From Streptomyces sp. LaPpAH-108 (GTDB taxonomy: Bacteria > Actinomycetota > Actinomycetes > Streptomycetales > Streptomycetaceae), in the NCBI RefSeq assembly GCF_000373625.1, contig NZ_KB892000.1, positions 61,320-125,319 on the forward strand: 64,000 bases of DNA. The letters run 5' to 3'. Every line of letters starts with the position of its first letter. Position 1 is the stretch's first letter. Positions 25,172-34,562 of the stretch are shown piece by piece. The notes beneath the pieces are model-generated. The model saw only the letters and a list, made by a program, of their open reading frames with translations. It had not been told where the DNA came from and ran no database searches. The translations under genes were made by a program, and so were the position numbers.

Positions 25172-26836
25172 TCAGTTGCTGCCCGAGGAACTGCCGAGGT
25201 TGCTCACCCAGTCGTAGGCGTCACCCGCCCAGTTGCTCAGCTGGTCCCAGTAACCCTGCCCCTTGCCGACCCACTCGTGCAGCGGGGTCAGGTCCCAGAT
25301 GAGCCAACCCGCGACGAAGAGGATGATCAGGGTGAAGAGGCAGCCCTTGAGGCAGCCGAGGCCGGGGATCTTCATGGGGTTGGCGCCGCGCTGGCGGGGG
25401 GCCCGGGGTTCGGGGGCCGGGCGCTGCGGGGCGGCGGGTGGGGCGTAGCGCTGCTGGGGCTGGGGCGGTGGGGCGTACTGCTGGGGCTGGGGGGTCTGGC
25501 GGCGCGGCTGGGGGCGCTGCTGAGGCTGCTGGGCGGGGCGCGGCGGGTGCTGGGGGCGGGCGACCTGCCGCTGGGGGCGGCGGCGCAGCGGGTCCTCGTC
25601 CGGGTCGATGTACTGGACCTGGGTCTGGTCGTTGCGGTCGCGGGCGGCGCGCAGCTGGGTCTGCCAGGGGTGCGGCTGGTCGGGCGGCCCCTGCTGGTCC
25701 TGGCCGTAGCCGCCGTACTGCCCGGGCTGACCGGGCTGGCCCGGCTGGTTCTGCGGCACCGGCGGCATGACCGCCGTCGGATCGGCCGCACCCGAGAAAC
25801 CCGTGTTCGGCAGGACACTGGTGGCCGCGTTGGGGTCGTACGCCCCGAAGGGGCCCTGCGCCGCGTTGGTCGGCAGCACCTGGGTCGGGTCGGCGGAGCC
25901 GGGCACGCCCGGGACGGAGGCCGGGGCCGGGTCCGGGGCGAGCAGCGCGCCCACGCCCTCGGCGGCGGCGATCTGCGCGGGGTTGGCGTGCACCCCGACG
26001 CCCTCGGCGACGACCCGCAGCGCACGGGCCAGGTTCTCGGCGCTGGGCCGCTCGGCGGGGTTCTTGCGCAGGCAGCGCTCTATGACCGTCCACAGCGGGT
26101 CGGGGATCGTGGAGGGGCGGCGCGGCTCGGCGCTCAGGTGCTGGTGCAGCACCTCCAGGGCGGTCGCGCCGGAGAACGGCGGGCGGCCGGTGACCAGCTC
26201 GTAGAGCAGGATGCCCGCGCCGTAGATGTCGACGGCGGAGGTCTGCGGGCGCCCCTCGGCGGACTCGGGCGCGACATAGGCCGGGGTGCCGACGAACTCG
26301 TGGGTGCGGGTCAGCCCCGGGGAGTCGGCGAGGCGCGCGATGCCGAAGTCGGTCAGCATCGGGTGCATCTGCTGGTCGTACTGGCGCAGCAGCACGTTCG
26401 CGGGCTTGAGGTCGCGGTGGACCACCCCGTCCGCGTGGCTCGCGGCGAGCGCGTCGGCGACCTGCGCGGTCAGCAGGGCGGCGGCCACCGGCGAGAAGGG
26501 GCCGTTCTCGCGCAGGTAGCGGTGCAGGTCGGGGCCGTCCACCAGGTCCATGACGAGGGCGAGCAGATCGCCCTCGACGACCAGGTCGCGGACCTGGACG
26601 ATGTTGGGGTGGGTGAGCCGGAGCAGCACGGAGCGCTCGCGCAGGAAGCGCATCACGATGTCCGGGTCGCTCGCCAGCTCCTCCTTGAGGACCTTGATGG
26701 CGACGGTCTCGCCGGGGGCGCCCGGCACGGCCGCCTCGGCGCCCGCGGTCTCCCGCTGCCGGGCCCGCCAGACAGTGCCCGTGGCGCCGCGCCCGAGAGG
26801 CTCCTCGAGCAGGTACTTACTGCCGACTGGCCGCAC
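25172..26836 (-). CDS. pkaA: Transmembrane Ser/Thr protein kinase (PkaA-like)
   Basis: This 554-residue kinase has a glycine loop GRGATG (15-20), catalytic Lys48, HRDLKPAN (Asp142) and DFG (Asp163), all intact. A long Gln/Pro-rich linker (about 310-480) contains several PTQVLP/PTAVMP-like Thr sites that could be autophosphorylated and bind FHA domains. One membrane span (about 490-515) and a short aromatic external tail follow. GTG 26836 has AGGGAG about 8 bases upstream; the longer open frame to 26974 lacks similarity. It diverges from a gene encoding an FHA protein, a plausible phosphothreonine partner. Confidence 0.92.
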   Translation of the reverse strand: MRPVGSKYLLEEPLGRGATGTVWRARQRETAGAEAAVPGAPGETVAIKVLKEELASDPDIVMRFLRERSVLLRLTHPNIVQVRDLVVEGDLLALVMDLVDGPDLHRYLRENGPFSPVAAALLTAQVADALAASHADGVVHRDLKPANVLLRQYDQQMHPMLTDFGIARLADSPGLTRTHEFVGTPAYVAPESAEGRPQTSAVDIYGAGILLYELVTGRPPFSGATALEVLHQHLSAEPRRPSTIPDPLWTVIERCLRKNPAERPSAENLARALRVVAEGVGVHANPAQIAAAEGVGALLAPDPAPASVPGVPGSADPTQVLPTNAAQGPFGAYDPNAATSVLPNTGFSGAADPTAVMPPVPQNQPGQPGQPGQYGGYGQDQQGPPDQPHPWQTQLRAARDRNDQTQVQYIDPDEDPLRRRPQRQVARPQHPPRPAQQPQQRPQPRRQTPQPQQYAPPPQPQQRYAPPAAPQRPAPEPRAPRQRGANPMKIPGLGCLKGCLFTLIILFVAGWLIWDLTPLHEWVGKGQGYWDQLSNWAGDAYDWVSNLGSSSGSN

Positions 26837-27199
26837 GTCACGCGCTCCCTGCTGCTTGCTGACTGCTTGCTGGCTTGCTTGCGCGCCGGTCTCCCGGCGT
26901 TCCGACCCACTGTAGTGGGGCCCTCTGGGCAGTACGTGAGCGTTCCCGCCCATGTTCGGGGGAAAGACGCTCACCTCGGTCCTCCGGTTGCCCGGTCCTG
27001 GACGTGACCGATCTCAAATGATCAACGGCGCGTTCCTGGTCAGGCACTTTTGGGGGCAGAGCTGACCAATCAAGATCACTTGACGTCGGAGCGTGGGCAC
27101 GTGCCCGGCGACAGGTGCGAGGATGCCTCCAGTACTGGCCGAAGTGCCCGTGCGGGGGTGGGGGCGCCCGCGACGGGGCAGAAGGGACCGCTGACGGCG
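26837..27199. promoter_or_regulatory. Divergent promoter region pkaA / FHA-FtsK gene
   Basis: This 363-base gap separates divergent genes. It is clearly A/T-richer at 27005-27085 (for example CAAATGATCAACG and CCAATCAAGATCAC), where promoters for both directions are expected. I cannot fix boxes or an operator. No small gene is convincing. Confidence 0.45.
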
Positions 27200-30100
27200 A
27201 TGCAGATCCGGCTGACCGTCGTAGATCCGCTCGGCGCGTCCTCCCGGCGCGGCCGTGCCGCGAGCCGGGACGTGCTGGTCACGGCGCCCGTGGGCACCGA
27301 CCTGGGCGCGGTCGCACCCGCACTGGCCGTGGCGGTCACCGGCGAGAGCGGCGCGGGCCGCGACACCGGCGGCGCCCCGGTGGTGCTGTACGCGGGCGCG
27401 GAGCGCCTGGACACCCGCCGCCACACCCTGGGCGAGCCCCCGCTGGTGGACGGCGCCGTGCTCTCCCTGGGCGCCCCGGCGGCCACCGAGCCCGACCCGG
27501 AGCCGGACGGCGCCCCGACCCAGCTGCACGTGGTCGCGGGCCCGGACGCGGGCGGGGTCCATCTGCTGCACGGCGGCCGGATAACGGTCGGCCGCTCCGC
27601 CGACGCCGACGTGCCCCTGGACGACCCGGACGTCTCCCGGCTGCACTGCGCGGTCACCCTCGCCGCCGACGGCCGGGTCTCGGTGACCGACCTCGGCTCC
27701 ACCAACGGCACCACCCTCGACGGCACCCGGGTCACCGAGCGCCCCCTGCGCTTTCCCGAGGGCGCCTTCCTGCGCATCGGCGAGTCCGCCCTGCGCCTCG
27801 CCCCGTCCGCCCGTGCCGCCCGCATACCGACGGTGCCGGACGGCGAGGGATGCGTGCGGGTGCCGCTGGGCGCCGCACGCGGGTCGAGCATCCCGGGCAC
27901 CGGGTACGACGGCACGGAGCCGCCCGCGTACGACGGCACGGACACCGGCCACGGCACAGGCACCGGCTACGGCACGGGCGGCGCGAGCGCCCTGGACGCC
28001 CGCCCCGGGTACGGCACGCCCCACGGCCCCACCGAGCACACCTACGGCCTCGCCACCCCCGGCGGCCCCGAGCACCGGCGCCCCGAGCGGACCGTGCCGG
28101 AGCAGGCGGGCGCCCCGCGCATCGAGAGCCGCGCCGAGGACCACCCCGGTGACCACCGCACCCACTACGCCACCGGCCCGCACGCCCCGGCCACGTCCGA
28201 CCCCCACACCGGGCACCACGGCGCCCCGCAGACGGCGACCGAGGGACCGTACGCCGACGCCCCCTACGACACCCCGGGCGACGACACTCCGTACGACGAC
28301 CCCTACGACGACGGCCCCACCCGCAAGAACACCCCCCTGCGCGGCACCGACCTCCCCCAGGGCGCCCGGCGCCGGGGCGGTCTGGGTGCCTGGGCGCGCA
28401 AGCTGACCGGGGGCCGCCCCGAGGAGCAGCGGGCCGAGGAGACCCGCACCGACCACCGCACGCTGGTCCAGGACACCCGCCGCCCCGAGACCTGGCCCGA
28501 CCCCGCCGCGCTGCTGCTGACCGCGCTGGGCCCCGGGCCCCGGCTGTGGGAGCGCGGCCCCGGGCACCCCGAGGCGCTGACCGTGCGGCTGGGCACCGCC
28601 GACCGGCCCGCGCCGGACGGTGCGGGCCGCCTTCCCGCCGTACCGGTGACGACCGCGCTGCGCGAGGCGGGCGCGCTGGGCCTGGCGGGACCGCGCCCCC
28701 GGCTGGCGGGACTCGCGCGCGCCGTGCTGGCGCAGCTCGCCGCGCTGCACTCGCCCGAGCTGCTGGAGATCGTGCTGATCAGCGCGGACCACTCGCGCCC
28801 GTTGGAGGAACGGCTCGCGGAGTGGGCGTGGCTTGGCTGGCTGCCGCATGTCCGCCCCGGCCACGGGCAGGACTGCCGGCTGCTGCTCGCGTACGACCGC
28901 GAGCAGGCGGCGGCGCGTACCGAGGAGCTGCTGCGCCGGGTGGCGGACCCGGCGGCGCCCGGACCCGTCGCGCACCCCGGCCCGTACACGGTGGTCGTGG
29001 TGGACGGCGACCCCGGCGGGGCGGCTCTGCGCGAGGCGGTGGCGCGGCTGGCCGTGGCCGGGCCGCGCGCCGGTATCCATGTGGTGTGCCTGGCGGAGAC
29101 GGCGGCCTGTTCGCCCGCCTCGCCGGTGGCGGGGACGTACGACGACGCGTGCGCGGTCACGCCGACCTTCCGGCACTGCGGCGCGGTGGCGCTGCTCAGC
29201 GGGGACGTGGCGAGCGCGCTGCGGCTGATGCGGGTGGCGCCGACCGGTCCGGTGGGTCCGGGTGCGGTGGCGGCCGTGGACGCGGTGTCGGCGGCGTGGG
29301 CGGAGCGGTTCGCGCGGGCGCTGGCGCCGCTGCGTCCGCAGGGTCCGGTGGGCGGTCCGCAGGCGCCGGTGGCCGTGCCGCTGCCCCGCTCGGCCCGGCT
29401 GCTGGACGAACTGGGCCTGGCCCGCGCGACCCCGGCCTCGCTGATGGCGCGCTGGGCGGACGCGGCCGACGACACCGAGTCGCTGGGCGGCCGGGCGCGC
29501 GCGGTGCTCGGGGCCGGACCGCACGGTCCGGTGACCGTCGACCTGGTGACCGAGGGGCCGCATCTGCTGATCGAGGGGCCGCCCGGCAGTGGCCGTACCG
29601 AGCTGCTGCGGGCGGTGGTGGCCTCGCTGGCCGCCGCCGAGCGGCCCGACCGGCTCGGCCTGGTGCTGATCGACGGCCGCGACGGCGTGGGCACCGGGGC
29701 GGGGCTCGGCGACGGGCTGCGGGTGTGCACCGACATCCCGCATGTGACGACCCATCTGCTGGCCAACGACCCCGTCCGCATGCGGGAGTTCGCGCAGTCG
29801 CTGAGCGCGGAGCTGAAGCGGCGGGCCGAGCTGGTGGGCACGACCGACTTCGCGCACTGGCACGCGGGGCGCGCGGTCTCGGACCGGATGGTCGCGCAGC
29901 GCGCCCACGGCGGGCGCCCGGGTGATCTGGAGTCGCCGCCGAGCACCACGCTGCGGCTGCGGCCCGGTGCGGCGGCCCGGCAGCGGGCCGAGGCGGCGCC
30001 CGCGCTGCCCCGGCTCGTGGTGGTCGTGGACGACCTGGACGCGCTGGTCTCCCCCGCGCTCGGCTCGCCGGGACGGCCCGCCGCCGGTTCGGTGCTGCGC

Positions 30101-30529
30101 GCCCTTGAAGCGGTGGCCCGCGAGGGCGAGCGGCTCGGCGTGCACCTGGTGGCGGCGACCGGCACCGACGGCCGTACGGCGCAGACGGAGCCGGTGCGGC
30201 GGGCGGCCCTGCGGGCGGTCCTCGACGCGCCGCCCTCGGAGCGGAGCGGGGACACGAGCGGTGAACCGGCGCCGGGGCGCGGCAGGCTGGCGTACCGGGA
30301 CGGACGCGCGACCGGCTTCCAGGGCGGCCGGGTGACGGGCCGTATCCCGCGCACCGCGACCCAGCGGCCGACCGTGCTGCCGCTGGAGTGGCAGCGGATG
30401 GGCGATCCGCCCGCCCGCCGCCCGGTGCGCGAGCTGGGCAACGGCCCGACCGATCTCGCCCTGCTCGCGAGCGCGGTGGAGCGGGCGGCCCGGCAGGTGT
30501 CGGCCGAACAGGTGCCCTCGCTGCTCTAG
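27200..30529 (+). CDS. FHA-domain FtsK/EssC-like protein with degenerate P-loops
   Basis: The 1109-residue protein has no membrane span. Residues 1-95 look like a divergent beta-rich first FHA-like domain; 108-200 is a canonical FHA domain with GR (131-132), Ser146, His149 and GSTNG (166-170), the phosphothreonine-binding set. Residues about 215-420 are disordered and acidic/Pro-rich. Two FtsK-like ATPase folds follow. The first has GLAGPRPRL (494-502) in place of a P-loop; the second has GPPGSGRT (793-800), with Arg799 replacing the Walker A Lys, and a good Walker B (939-945, ending DD). Tandem FHA plus FtsK modules recall EssC of type VII secretion, but no ESX genes are nearby. It diverges from pkaA. 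ATG 27200 is used; an upstream start at 27050 seems less likely. Confidence 0.85.
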   Translation: MQIRLTVVDPLGASSRRGRAASRDVLVTAPVGTDLGAVAPALAVAVTGESGAGRDTGGAPVVLYAGAERLDTRRHTLGEPPLVDGAVLSLGAPAATEPDPEPDGAPTQLHVVAGPDAGGVHLLHGGRITVGRSADADVPLDDPDVSRLHCAVTLAADGRVSVTDLGSTNGTTLDGTRVTERPLRFPEGAFLRIGESALRLAPSARAARIPTVPDGEGCVRVPLGAARGSSIPGTGYDGTEPPAYDGTDTGHGTGTGYGTGGASALDARPGYGTPHGPTEHTYGLATPGGPEHRRPERTVPEQAGAPRIESRAEDHPGDHRTHYATGPHAPATSDPHTGHHGAPQTATEGPYADAPYDTPGDDTPYDDPYDDGPTRKNTPLRGTDLPQGARRRGGLGAWARKLTGGRPEEQRAEETRTDHRTLVQDTRRPETWPDPAALLLTALGPGPRLWERGPGHPEALTVRLGTADRPAPDGAGRLPAVPVTTALREAGALGLAGPRPRLAGLARAVLAQLAALHSPELLEIVLISADHSRPLEERLAEWAWLGWLPHVRPGHGQDCRLLLAYDREQAAARTEELLRRVADPAAPGPVAHPGPYTVVVVDGDPGGAALREAVARLAVAGPRAGIHVVCLAETAACSPASPVAGTYDDACAVTPTFRHCGAVALLSGDVASALRLMRVAPTGPVGPGAVAAVDAVSAAWAERFARALAPLRPQGPVGGPQAPVAVPLPRSARLLDELGLARATPASLMARWADAADDTESLGGRARAVLGAGPHGPVTVDLVTEGPHLLIEGPPGSGRTELLRAVVASLAAAERPDRLGLVLIDGRDGVGTGAGLGDGLRVCTDIPHVTTHLLANDPVRMREFAQSLSAELKRRAELVGTTDFAHWHAGRAVSDRMVAQRAHGGRPGDLESPPSTTLRLRPGAAARQRAEAAPALPRLVVVVDDLDALVSPALGSPGRPAAGSVLRALEAVAREGERLGVHLVAATGTDGRTAQTEPVRRAALRAVLDAPPSERSGDTSGEPAPGRGRLAYRDGRATGFQGGRVTGRIPRTATQRPTVLPLEWQRMGDPPARRPVRELGNGPTDLALLASAVERAARQVSAEQVPSLL

Positions 30530-30726
30530 GGCCTTTCGCGCACGCAGCGCTCCTCGCGCGCATACCCCCACCGTCACGAGCCGGTCACGATGCGCGGCCG
30601 TACGGCGCACGCGCTCTTGCCGCTGCCGTACGGCCCGGCGTACACCGGAGCCCGGGACCGTGTGCACGGGTGCACCGTGCGCGAGAGCGGTCCGGCGTTC
30701 AACGGAGAACGACGAACGGGGAAGTG

Positions 30727-32133
30727 ATGCGCCGTACGAGCGACACCAGCCGGACGAACCGGGCCATGAACCGGCCCCTGAACCGGGCCGCCCGCTCCAC
30801 CGCGCTCGCCGCGCTGCTCGCGGGGGCCCTGGCGCTCACCGCCTGCTCCGGCGGCGGCGGTGACAAGGACAAGGGGGAGAAGAGCGGCGGGTCCACCGGC
30901 TCGACCGTGACCCTGCCGAAGCTGGACGGCGCGCACCTGGAGGTCGCCGCGGTCTGGACCGGCACCGAGCAGAAGAACTTCAAGAAGGTCCTCGCGGAGT
31001 TCGAGAAGCGCACGGGCGCCACGGTGACGTTCGTGCCCGCGCAGGACCCGATCATCAACTTCCTCGGCTCGAAGATCGCGGGCGGTCAGCCCCCGGACGT
31101 GGCGCTGCTGCCGCAGCCGGGCGCGATCAAGCAGGCCGTGGACAAGAAGTGGGCCAAGCCGCTGGGCCCCGAGGCCCTGAAGGAGCTGTCGAAGAACTAC
31201 TCCCAGGGCTGGCAGGACATCGGCAAGGTCGACGGCAAGAGCTACGGCGTCTACTACAAGGCCGCCAACAAGTCGCTGATCTGGTACAACGCGGCGGTCT
31301 TCGACAACGCGGGTGCCAAGGTGCCGAAGACCTGGCCGGAGCTGCTGACCAGCGCGCAGGCGGTCTACGACTCCGGGGTGACCCCGTTCTCGGTGGGCGG
31401 TGCGGACGGCTGGACGCTGACGGACTGGTTCGAGAACGTCTATCTCTCCCAGGCGGGCCCGGAGAAGTACGACCAGCTGGCCCAGCACGAGATCAAGTGG
31501 ACCGACCCGTCGGTGAAGAAGGCGCTCACCACGCTCGCGGAGGTCTGGGGCAAGAAGGACTACGTGGCGGGCGGTGCGGACGGCGCGCTCCAGACGGAGT
31601 TCCCCGCCTCGGTCACCCAGACCTTCAGCGGGGGCGACCAGCCGAAGGCCGCGATGGTCTACGAGGGCGACTTCGCGCAGGTCAACATCGGGGAGACCAA
31701 GGCGAAGGTGGGCACGGACGCCAAGGTGTTCCCGTTCCCGGCGGTGGGCTCGACCGCGCCGGTGGTCTCCGGCGGCGACGCGGCCGTGATCCTCAAGGAC
31801 TCCAAGGCTGCGCAGGCGCTGGCCACCTTCCTCGCCTCCCCGGACGCGGCGACCATCCAGGCCAAGCTCGGCGGCTATCTCTCCCCGAACAAGAACGTGC
31901 CGGACTCCGCCTATCCGAACGAGGTGCAGCGCACCATCGCCAAGGCGCTGATCGCGTCCGGGGACGACTTCCGGTTCGACATGTCCGACCAGGCCCCGCA
32001 GGCGTTCGGCGGCACCCCGGGCAAGGGCGAGTGGAAGGACCTCCAGGACTTCCTGAAGAACCCGAAGGACGTGGCGGGCACCCAGCGGCAGCTGGAGAAG
32101 GACGCGGCGACCGCGTACGGGAACGGGAGCTGA
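30727..32133 (+). CDS. Sugar ABC transporter substrate-binding lipoprotein
   Basis: This 468-residue extracellular solute-binding protein (family 1, MalE-like) has a twin-Arg-free basic start, a hydrophobic stretch and lipobox LALTAC-S, with the lipid-modified Cys at about residue 39, then a Gly/Lys/Ser-rich tether. Conserved features include the KxxxxWYN segment (SLIWYNAAVF) and TWPELL. It captures an oligosaccharide outside the cell and hands it to the two permeases that follow by 3 bases and a 4-base overlap. The specific sugar is unknown. ATG 30727 has GGGGAAG just upstream. No lacI-type regulator gene adjoins. Confidence 0.92.
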   Translation: MRRTSDTSRTNRAMNRPLNRAARSTALAALLAGALALTACSGGGGDKDKGEKSGGSTGSTVTLPKLDGAHLEVAAVWTGTEQKNFKKVLAEFEKRTGATVTFVPAQDPIINFLGSKIAGGQPPDVALLPQPGAIKQAVDKKWAKPLGPEALKELSKNYSQGWQDIGKVDGKSYGVYYKAANKSLIWYNAAVFDNAGAKVPKTWPELLTSAQAVYDSGVTPFSVGGADGWTLTDWFENVYLSQAGPEKYDQLAQHEIKWTDPSVKKALTTLAEVWGKKDYVAGGADGALQTEFPASVTQTFSGGDQPKAAMVYEGDFAQVNIGETKAKVGTDAKVFPFPAVGSTAPVVSGGDAAVILKDSKAAQALATFLASPDAATIQAKLGGYLSPNKNVPDSAYPNEVQRTIAKALIASGDDFRFDMSDQAPQAFGGTPGKGEWKDLQDFLKNPKDVAGTQRQLEKDAATAYGNGS

Positions 32134-32136
32134 CCG

Positions 32137-33516
32137 GTGATGTCACCGGAAGCGGCGGCCGGGGCCCCGCCGGGCCCGGCGGTGTCGAAGGAGCCGAAGA
32201 AGAGGAACAGCGGTCCGCGCGGCAGCCGCCGGAGCGTCACCGGCACCCGCAGGACCGTCGCCGCCCTCTTCCTGCTCCCCGCCCTGGTGCTGCTCGGCGC
32301 GCTCGTGGTCTACCCCATCGGGTACTCGCTGGTCCGCAGCTTCTACGACGCCTCGGGCGACCACGCGGCCGGGTTCGCCAACTACAAGGCGATCTTCACG
32401 GACGACGGCATCCGCACCGCCCTGAAGAACAACATCATCTGGGTGGTGTTCGCGCCCACCGTCTCCACCGCGCTCGGCCTGGTCTTCGCGGTGCTGACCG
32501 AACGGGTGCGCTGGGGAACGGCGTTCAAGCTGGTCGTCTTCATGCCGATGGCGATCTCGATGCTGGCCGCCGGGATCATCTTCCGGCTGGTGTACGACCA
32601 GGACCCGGACAAGGGGGTCGCCAACGCGGTCTGGGTCGGGGTGCACGACACCTTCGCGCAGTCCTCGGCGTTCCCGAAGGCGCACCCGGGCCGTGAGTCG
32701 CCGCTGGTCGCGCAGGGCGGGGGCTTCGTCACCAAGGACCCGGTGCGCGCGGGCACCCCGGTCGCGCTGCCGCTGGTCGGGGTGGCCCCGGACCAGCTGC
32801 CGGACGACGTGAAGCGGGCCGTCGCCGCGCGTCCCGAGCCCGGCCGGGTCACCGGGACGACCTGGCAGGACTTCACCCGGGGCAAGGGCGTCGGCAGGCT
32901 CGGCGCCCCGGACCCCTCGGAGGTGGGGTACGCCGGGATGCGGATCGAGGCGGTGAAGGACGGCCGGGTGGTGGCGTCCACGAAGGCCGCCGCCGACGGC
33001 ACCTTCAGCCTCCCCGCAACCGCCGACGGGGCCCAACTCCGGCTCCCGGCAGCCAACTTCAAGGAGGCGTACAACGGCGTCGACTGGCTGGGCCCGGCCC
33101 TGGTCACCCCGGCGATCATCGGCTCGTACGTGTGGATGTGGGCGGGCTTCGCGATGGTGCTCATCGCGGCCGGGCTCGCCGGTGTCCCGCGCGAACTCCT
33201 GGAGGCGGCCCGGGTGGACGGGGCGAGCGAGTGGCAGGTGTTCCGCAAGGTCACCGTGCCGCTGCTCGCGCCGATCCTGGCGGTGGTCACGGTCACCCTG
33301 ATGATCAACGTGCTCAAGGTGTTCGACCTCGTCTACATCATCGCGCCGGGCTCGTCCCAGGACGACGCCAACGTGCTGGCCCTGGAGCTGTACCGCAAGG
33401 GCTTCGCGGAGGGGCAGCCGGGCGTCGCGAGCGCCATCGCGGTGTTCCTGCTGCTCCTGGTGATCCCGGTGATGCTGTTCAACATCCGGCGGCTGCGGCG
33501 GGAGGAGCGGCGATGA
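32137..33516 (+). CDS. Sugar ABC transporter permease (MalF type) with large extracytoplasmic insert
   Basis: The 459-residue permease is about 150 residues longer than usual. Spans lie near 40-66, 98-122 and 130-152, then an inserted soluble region of about 155-312 before the next span (319-348). By topology the insert is outside, between TM3 and TM4, the same place as the P2 domain of E. coli MalF. Its last part (GMRIEAVKDGRVVASTKAAA, then DGTFSLP) resembles a carboxypeptidase-regulatory-like beta fold. The EAA loop is PRELLEAARVDGASEWQVF, which contacts the ATPase. GTG 32137 is used, ATG 32140 possible; GGGAG is 7 bases upstream. Confidence 0.9.
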   Translation: MMSPEAAAGAPPGPAVSKEPKKRNSGPRGSRRSVTGTRRTVAALFLLPALVLLGALVVYPIGYSLVRSFYDASGDHAAGFANYKAIFTDDGIRTALKNNIIWVVFAPTVSTALGLVFAVLTERVRWGTAFKLVVFMPMAISMLAAGIIFRLVYDQDPDKGVANAVWVGVHDTFAQSSAFPKAHPGRESPLVAQGGGFVTKDPVRAGTPVALPLVGVAPDQLPDDVKRAVAARPEPGRVTGTTWQDFTRGKGVGRLGAPDPSEVGYAGMRIEAVKDGRVVASTKAAADGTFSLPATADGAQLRLPAANFKEAYNGVDWLGPALVTPAIIGSYVWMWAGFAMVLIAAGLAGVPRELLEAARVDGASEWQVFRKVTVPLLAPILAVVTVTLMINVLKVFDLVYIIAPGSSQDDANVLALELYRKGFAEGQPGVASAIAVFLLLLVIPVMLFNIRRLRREERR

Positions 33517-34412
33517 CGACGATCACCGAGAACGTCGGAGGGAAGTCCGCCGCGCCGGCACGGACCCCGCTGGGAGCCCGGCTCACCGCGCGCCTCGGTG
33601 GCTCTCTGGTGCGGGCGTTCCTGCTGGTGGTGGGCCTGTTCTGGCTGGTGCCGACCATCGGGCTGCTCATCTCCTCGCTGCGCTCACCGGAGGACATGAG
33701 CGCGAGCGGCTGGTGGCAGGTGTTCGCCGAGCCCTCCCAGCTGACCGTGGACAGCTACCGCAGGCTGCTGGAGAACGGCGACATCACGCACTCGCTGGTC
33801 AACACCGTGCTGATCACGGTCCCGGCGACGGTCCTGGTGGTGCTGATCGGCTCGCTCGCGGGGTACGCGTTCGCGTGGATGGAGTTCCCGGGGCGGGACT
33901 GGTGGTTCCTCGCCGTGGTGAGCCTGCTGGTGGTGCCGGTGCAGGTGGCGCTGATCCCGATCGCCGAACTCTTCGGGAAGATCGGCCTGTTCGGGTCGAT
34001 CCTCGGGGTGATCCTGTTCCACGTCGGCTTCGGGCTGCCGTTCGCGGTGTTCCTGCTGCGGAACTTCTTCGCGGAGATCCCGCGCGAACTCCTGGAGGCG
34101 GCCCGGCTGGACGGCGCGGGTGAACTCCGGCTGTTCGCACGGGTGGTACTGCCGCTGGGCGGTCCGGCGATCGCGAGCCTCGGCATCTTCCAGTTCCTGT
34201 GGGTGTGGAACGACATGCTGGTGGCGCTGGTGTTCACCAAGTCCGGCTCCCAGCCGATCACGGTCGCCCTGCAGACCCAGGTACGGCAGTTCGGCAACAA
34301 CATCGACGTGCTCGCGCCCGGCGCGTTCCTGTCGATGGTGATCCCGCTGGCCGTGTTCTTCGCGTTCCAGCGGCAGTTCGTGTCCGGTGTGATGGCGGGC
34401 GCGGTCAAGTAG
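33513..34412 (+). CDS. Sugar ABC transporter permease (MalG type)
   Basis: The 299-residue permease has six spans and the EAA motif PRELLEAARLDGAGELRLF. It overlaps the preceding permease by four bases (ATGA). The operon has no ATPase gene; in Streptomyces such importers typically share the MsiK ATPase encoded elsewhere (established knowledge), which I infer here. A GC-rich hairpin ends the operon. Confidence 0.93.
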   Translation: MTTITENVGGKSAAPARTPLGARLTARLGGSLVRAFLLVVGLFWLVPTIGLLISSLRSPEDMSASGWWQVFAEPSQLTVDSYRRLLENGDITHSLVNTVLITVPATVLVVLIGSLAGYAFAWMEFPGRDWWFLAVVSLLVVPVQVALIPIAELFGKIGLFGSILGVILFHVGFGLPFAVFLLRNFFAEIPRELLEAARLDGAGELRLFARVVLPLGGPAIASLGIFQFLWVWNDMLVALVFTKSGSQPITVALQTQVRQFGNNIDVLAPGAFLSMVIPLAVFFAFQRQFVSGVMAGAVK

Positions 34413-34438
34413 CCGCGAGCAGAACGTTTTTGCGGAGC

Positions 34439-34465
34439 GGGGGCGGTCCTGGACGGGCCGCCCCC
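34439..34465 (+). terminator. Terminator of the ABC importer operon
   Basis: GGGGGCGG (34439-34446) pairs with CCGCCCCC (34458-34465), 11-base loop, 26 bases after the last stop. Confidence 0.7.
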
Positions 34466-34562
34466 GTGACATGTCCCCCGTATGCCGTAGGGACCGTAAC
34501 CAAGTCACCCGGACGGCCGTTGCCGGGCAGAAGGCCCGCGCCGAGCGACCCATGGATGTCCC

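Noticed and set aside
28303..30441. Long minus-strand frame opposite the FHA-FtsK gene
   Set aside because: Ser/Arg/Pro composition typical of antisense frames in high-GC DNA; the plus strand has clear domains.
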